Part shown: positions 5,131 to 5,819 of the stretch, piece by piece
How the letters are laid out: each line of letters opens with the position of its first letter
Position numbering within the stretch: the stretch's first letter is position 1
NCBI GenBank assembly: GCA_030054235.1
Contig: JASGCG010000121.1
Coordinates: 1 to 5,819, forward strand
Length of the DNA: 5,819 nucleotides
Reading direction: 5' to 3'
Source of the DNA: Bacteroidia bacterium
GTDB taxonomy: Bacteria; Planctomycetota; Phycisphaerae; Phycisphaerales; SM1A02
Notes under the pieces: generated by a model
Told to the model about the DNA's origin: nothing
Seen by the model: the letters and a program-made list of their open reading frames with translations, nothing else
The model's database searches: none
Program-made: the position numbers and the translations under genes

Positions 5131-5819
5131 GCGCGAAGCCCTTCCGCGAGTTCGCGGTGCGTGGACTCGGCGGCGCGACGGATGGAGCCTGCCCAGTCAT
5201 CGTCATCGCTCGAGAAGGCGTAGATGATGCTCCGGCTTGCGGTGATGATCGCACCGCGTCCATCGGCGTTGAAGCAAGGCTTGATGTCCGCGATGCCGCC
5301 GCCCTGTGCGCCGTAGCCGGGCACCAGGAACAGCGTGTGCGGCATGCGTCCGCGCAGCCGAGCTGCATCGGCGGGCTTGGTGGCGCCCACGACCGCCCCC
5401 AGCGAGCTGTAGCCCGCTCCACCGAGCGTGGCCTTGCCTGCATCAGCGACGAGGTCGGCCACCGCCTCGGCCACCGAGCGGCCGTCGCTCAAGCGCAACG
5501 ATTGCAGCGCATCGCCGCCGGGATTGCTCGTGCGCACGAGCGCGAACGCCCCATGGTCGTGCTTCACGAAGGGGGCCAGGCCGTCGGCACCCAGGTACGC
5601 ATTGACCGTGACCCAGTCGGCACCAGCGGCCTCGAACGCTGCGGCGGCGTAGTGCTCGGCGCTGATGCCGATGTCGCCGCGCTTGGCATCGAGGATCACC
5701 TCATACCCATGCTCGCGCGCCGACTCGAGCGTGGCGGCGAGCGCTTTCATGCCATCGACGCCGTGGCGTTCGTAGCAGGCGCTTTGGATCTTGACGACGG
5801 GTACCACGCGGACGCAGGC
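5127..5819 (-). CDS. pyrF: Orotidine-5'-phosphate decarboxylase, type 2 (5' end outside window)
   Basis: The enzyme converts orotidine-5'-phosphate to UMP, the last step of de novo pyrimidine synthesis, in the cytoplasm. The 230 residues visible carry the active-site motif ILDAKRGDIG with its Asp-Lys-Asp residues, encoded at about 5669-5696. VVPVVKIQSA precedes it; TVNAYLGADGLAPF, LVRTSNPGG, LVPGYGAQGGG and the phosphate-binding end ITASRSIIYA follow. The arrangement (RTSNPG, PGYGAQGG, ASRSI) marks the type 2 form found in mycobacteria, myxobacteria and planctomycetes. The frame continues to the right edge: the GTG at 5807 is an internal Val preceded by Ala-Cys-Val-Arg, so some 40-80 N-terminal residues are missing. 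It is the most upstream gene visible in the minus-strand operon; the promoter would lie outside the window. Its TGA overlaps the next gene as ATGA. Confidence 0.96.
   Translation of the reverse strand, partial: ACVRVVPVVKIQSACYERHGVDGMKALAATLESAREHGYEVILDAKRGDIGISAEHYAAAAFEAAGADWVTVNAYLGADGLAPFVKHDHGAFALVRTSNPGGDALQSLRLSDGRSVAEAVADLVADAGKATLGGAGYSSLGAVVGATKPADAARLRGRMPHTLFLVPGYGAQGGGIADIKPCFNADGRGAIITASRSIIYAFSSDDDDWAGSIRRAAESTHRELAEGLRA
5139..5145 (-). promoter_or_regulatory. Ribosome binding site of the solute-binding protein gene
   Basis: GGAAGGG on the minus strand lies 8 bases before the ATG at 5128-5130, inside the end of pyrF. It supports the chosen start and shows that initiation here can occur directly as well as by coupling through the ATGA overlap. 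Confidence 0.7.

Noticed and set aside
5805..5807. GTG at 5807 as start codon of pyrF
   Set aside because: It lies inside the conserved VVPVVKIQSA segment, is preceded by in-frame Ala-Cys-Val-Arg, and would remove the N-terminal part of the barrel. The true start is beyond the right edge.

Overview
This is a GC-rich, densely coded bacterial window. The mix of genes suggests a planctomycete, perhaps of the Phycisphaerae: a secreted calcineurin-like phosphoesterase of the 'DRT' type with a carbohydrate-binding-like tail, a type 2 orotidine-5'-phosphate decarboxylase and a long Fe(III)-type solute-binding protein. This assignment is an inference from gene content and protein style. No rRNA or other marker gene is present.

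Layout, left to right. At 1-383 (+) lies the C-terminal part of a class I/II PLP-dependent aminotransferase that begins outside the window. Its neighbours on the other strand converge on it, and a GC-rich hairpin at 441-463 sits between them. At 524-736 (-) is a 70-residue lipoprotein with a clear lipobox and ribosome binding site. At 786-2576 (-) is a secreted metallophosphoesterase with an Ig-like middle and a CBM9/DOMON-like C-terminal domain. These two genes are 49 bases apart and probably form one unit. Upstream of them is a strong intrinsic terminator (2627-2663, - strand) and a candidate promoter so close to the ATG that the transcript could be leaderless.

From 2775 to the right edge is a compact four-gene minus-strand operon, read right to left: pyrF (partial at the window edge), an ABC-type solute-binding protein, a DUF971 protein and a hotdog-fold thioesterase-like protein. 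All three junctions overlap (ATGA, ATGA, TGATG), and the operon ends at the terminator at 2627-2663. The ribosome binding site of the last gene lies in a perfect 7-bp hairpin inside the end of the DUF971 gene, which suggests translational coupling.

Nothing here is a mobile element, CRISPR array, tRNA or rRNA. The functions are mostly housekeeping or cell-envelope. The points that deserve a second look are the solute-binding protein with a long C-terminal extension and no transporter genes beside it, the changed active-site residues in the thioesterase-like protein and the phosphoesterase, and the overlapping regulatory signals between 2577 and 2663.
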